From NCBI GenBank assembly GCA_003670925.1, contig QWQG01000186.1, positions 1-64,000 of the forward strand: a stretch of DNA of 64,000 nt, in the 5' to 3' direction. Under the pieces are notes generated by a model, which searched no databases, was not told the DNA's origin, and was given only the letters and a program-made list of their open reading frames with translations. This DNA is from Planctomycetota bacterium (lineage in GTDB: Bacteria; Planctomycetota; Planctomycetia; Planctomycetales; Planctomycetaceae). A program made the translations under genes and the position numbers. Within the stretch, counting starts at the first letter, position 1. Every line of letters begins with the position of its first letter. Of this stretch, positions 63,189-64,000 are shown piece by piece.

Positions 63189-64000
63189 TCAGAGGCCCTG
63201 TGATTCAGCAATGAGCGTATTCAGGCGTTCCAGAGCAGTAGCGCGATTCGTGAGAATTTCATCCAGTTGCTCGTTCCGAATTTTCGTCAACAAGACACGA
63301 AACACTGGCCCCTCAGGCACATGCCTAGCCTTTAAATCCTGTCCATCGACAAGCGGGAGCGGACACAGTTTAGAACCACGCAGGGAGGAGACGTAATTGC
63401 GGCAAAAATCGACATCAAACGCCACACGATTTTCAGCCGCCGCAATTGCTGCTGACATTTGAAGCAGCCATTCAAAATACGGGTGATCAAGCAACGGCTT
63501 GCGAACATGCAATGGTTTTCGAGGGATGTCGGAGAGTATCGGCAGCGATTCTGCCAGCCAGCAAATAGCATCCACTTCGTCGTTCGAAAGTTTGAGTCGG
63601 CGGCAGATGGCTTCAATCTTAGCTGTTTTTGGGGGGGGCAAACTTGGCTGATGCAACGACCGCAGCATCAAAGCCATGGCCGGTTCAAACTGCTCCGAGA
63701 TCAGATAGTGAAGTGTGCGTTCCATCAGAGTCAGTTCTGCGTCACGTTTCCCACCCGAAGCTTCAGAATTGAGTTCCGGAAAAACTTCAATGAACAAGCC
63801 AGTCTGGATCAACAAGCGAAAGGAATGCGCGCGAGTCTCATGGGACAGCATTCGCTTCAGTTCTTGCGCAATGCGTTCCTCGCTAATCTGACTAATCTGC
63901 TGACGAAGGTGATACACGGCTGCGGCCGTGGCGGGATCTAGCGCGAATCCGAATGTTGCTGCAAACCTGACGGCGCGAAGCATTCGCAGCTTGTCTTCGG
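63189..64000 (-). CDS. CCA tRNA nucleotidyltransferase/poly(A) polymerase family, C-terminal part (runs off window)
   Basis: The frame is open to the window end, and its first visible codons read EDKLRMLRAVRFAATFGFALDP, the hallmark neck motif (RxLRAxRFA) of class II tRNA nucleotidyltransferases. The head domain with the GxS and DxD catalytic motifs lies beyond base 64000. The visible part has the helical neck and body (EERIAQELKRMLSHETRAHSF, GLFIEVFPEL). The protein could be CCA-adding, A-adding or poly(A) polymerase; the missing part decides this. An eight-G run (63630-63637) lies in the coding sequence at the SLPPPK segment. Confidence 0.88.
   Translation of the reverse strand, partial: EDKLRMLRAVRFAATFGFALDPATAAAVYHLRQQISQISEERIAQELKRMLSHETRAHSFRLLIQTGLFIEVFPELNSEASGGKRDAELTLMERTLHYLISEQFEPAMALMLRSLHQPSLPPPKTAKIEAICRRLKLSNDEVDAICWLAESLPILSDIPRKPLHVRKPLLDHPYFEWLLQMSAAIAAAENRVAFDVDFCRNYVSSLRGSKLCPLPLVDGQDLKARHVPEGPVFRVLLTKIRNEQLDEILTNRATALERLNTLIAESQGL

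Noticed and set aside
63630..63637. Eight-G run in the CCA-adding-type gene, and C-runs near 32345 and 57370, as phase-variation switches
   Set aside because: The first is in a housekeeping gene, the second at the end of the giant protein and the third in a spacer; the frames are intact and nothing suggests contingency loci.
1..64000. tRNA, rRNA, CRISPR, phage or transposase genes
   Set aside because: I scanned for TPsiC-loop (GGTTCGA-type) motifs, regularly spaced repeats and transposase or integrase motifs by eye and found none; the one GATTCGAAC-type string (4207) is inside the Ftr gene.

Overview
The window looks like a chromosomal segment of a planctomycete (Planctomycetota, probably a Planctomycetaceae-like lineage; I cannot name a genus). 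Lineage hints are a DUF1501 protein, a methanopterin-type formyltransferase in a non-methanogen, an isolated mraY outside any dcw cluster, a >2,000-residue exported protein, GAF-HlyD and FHA-GAF-kinase fusions, and loosely packed genes that change strand often. No tRNA, rRNA, CRISPR array, prophage or intact IS element was seen.

Layout. 1-1.4 kb: an ABC ATPase cut by the window edge, coupled to holA. 1.9-4.7 kb: an exported alpha/beta hydrolase, 5-formyl-THF cyclo-ligase and Ftr (C1 metabolism). 5.2-8.1 kb: a lactate-utilisation lutABC locus in which lutA and lutB are broken (four in-frame stops, one frameshift, two lost key cysteines) and lutC is open, with a REP-like double palindrome between lutA and lutB. 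8.1-9.1 kb: a D-2-hydroxyacid dehydrogenase. 9.4-12.7 kb: a two-gene ABC-2 exporter whose permease carries a large extra domain that looks like a beta-propeller. 13.1-14.6 kb: DUF1501. 14.6-20.6 kb: a minus-strand operon running Nramp-like transporter, SDR, fused E1 alpha-beta and E2 with two subunit-binding domains; this is an unassigned 2-oxoacid or acetoin dehydrogenase-type pathway. 21-32.4 kb: an RND adaptor, an RND permease with an embedded EF-hand loop, and a giant exported protein. 32.5-35.6 kb: lysine 2,3-aminomutase-like radical SAM enzyme, YkgJ-type Cys-cluster protein and D-Ala-D-Ala-ligase-like ATP-grasp enzyme. 36.2-40.2 kb: mraY, an unknown protein and a GAF-HlyD fusion. 40.6-45.7 kb: an exported propeller-like protein, a zinc-ribbon membrane protein, an orphan GspF and a PAS-GAF-receiver protein. 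45.9-49.3 kb: trpS, pyrD, a membrane protein and a methyltransferase. 49.7-58.4 kb: a translation/replication run rplY-pth-rpsF-ssb-rplI-dnaB-(small HicB-like protein)-pyk-obg-ispH. 58.4-64 kb: FHA-GAF histidine kinase, PPK2, an exported tandem cyclase-fold protein and the 3' part of a CCA-adding-type nucleotidyltransferase that runs off the window.

The two loci with most potential novelty are the Nramp-like/SDR/E1/E2 operon, where several members lack textbook active-site residues, and the KamA/YkgJ/ATP-grasp cluster, which could make and ligate a beta-amino acid. The lut locus is a clear case of gene decay. Everything here was read by eye; family assignments rest on recognised motifs and no search was run.
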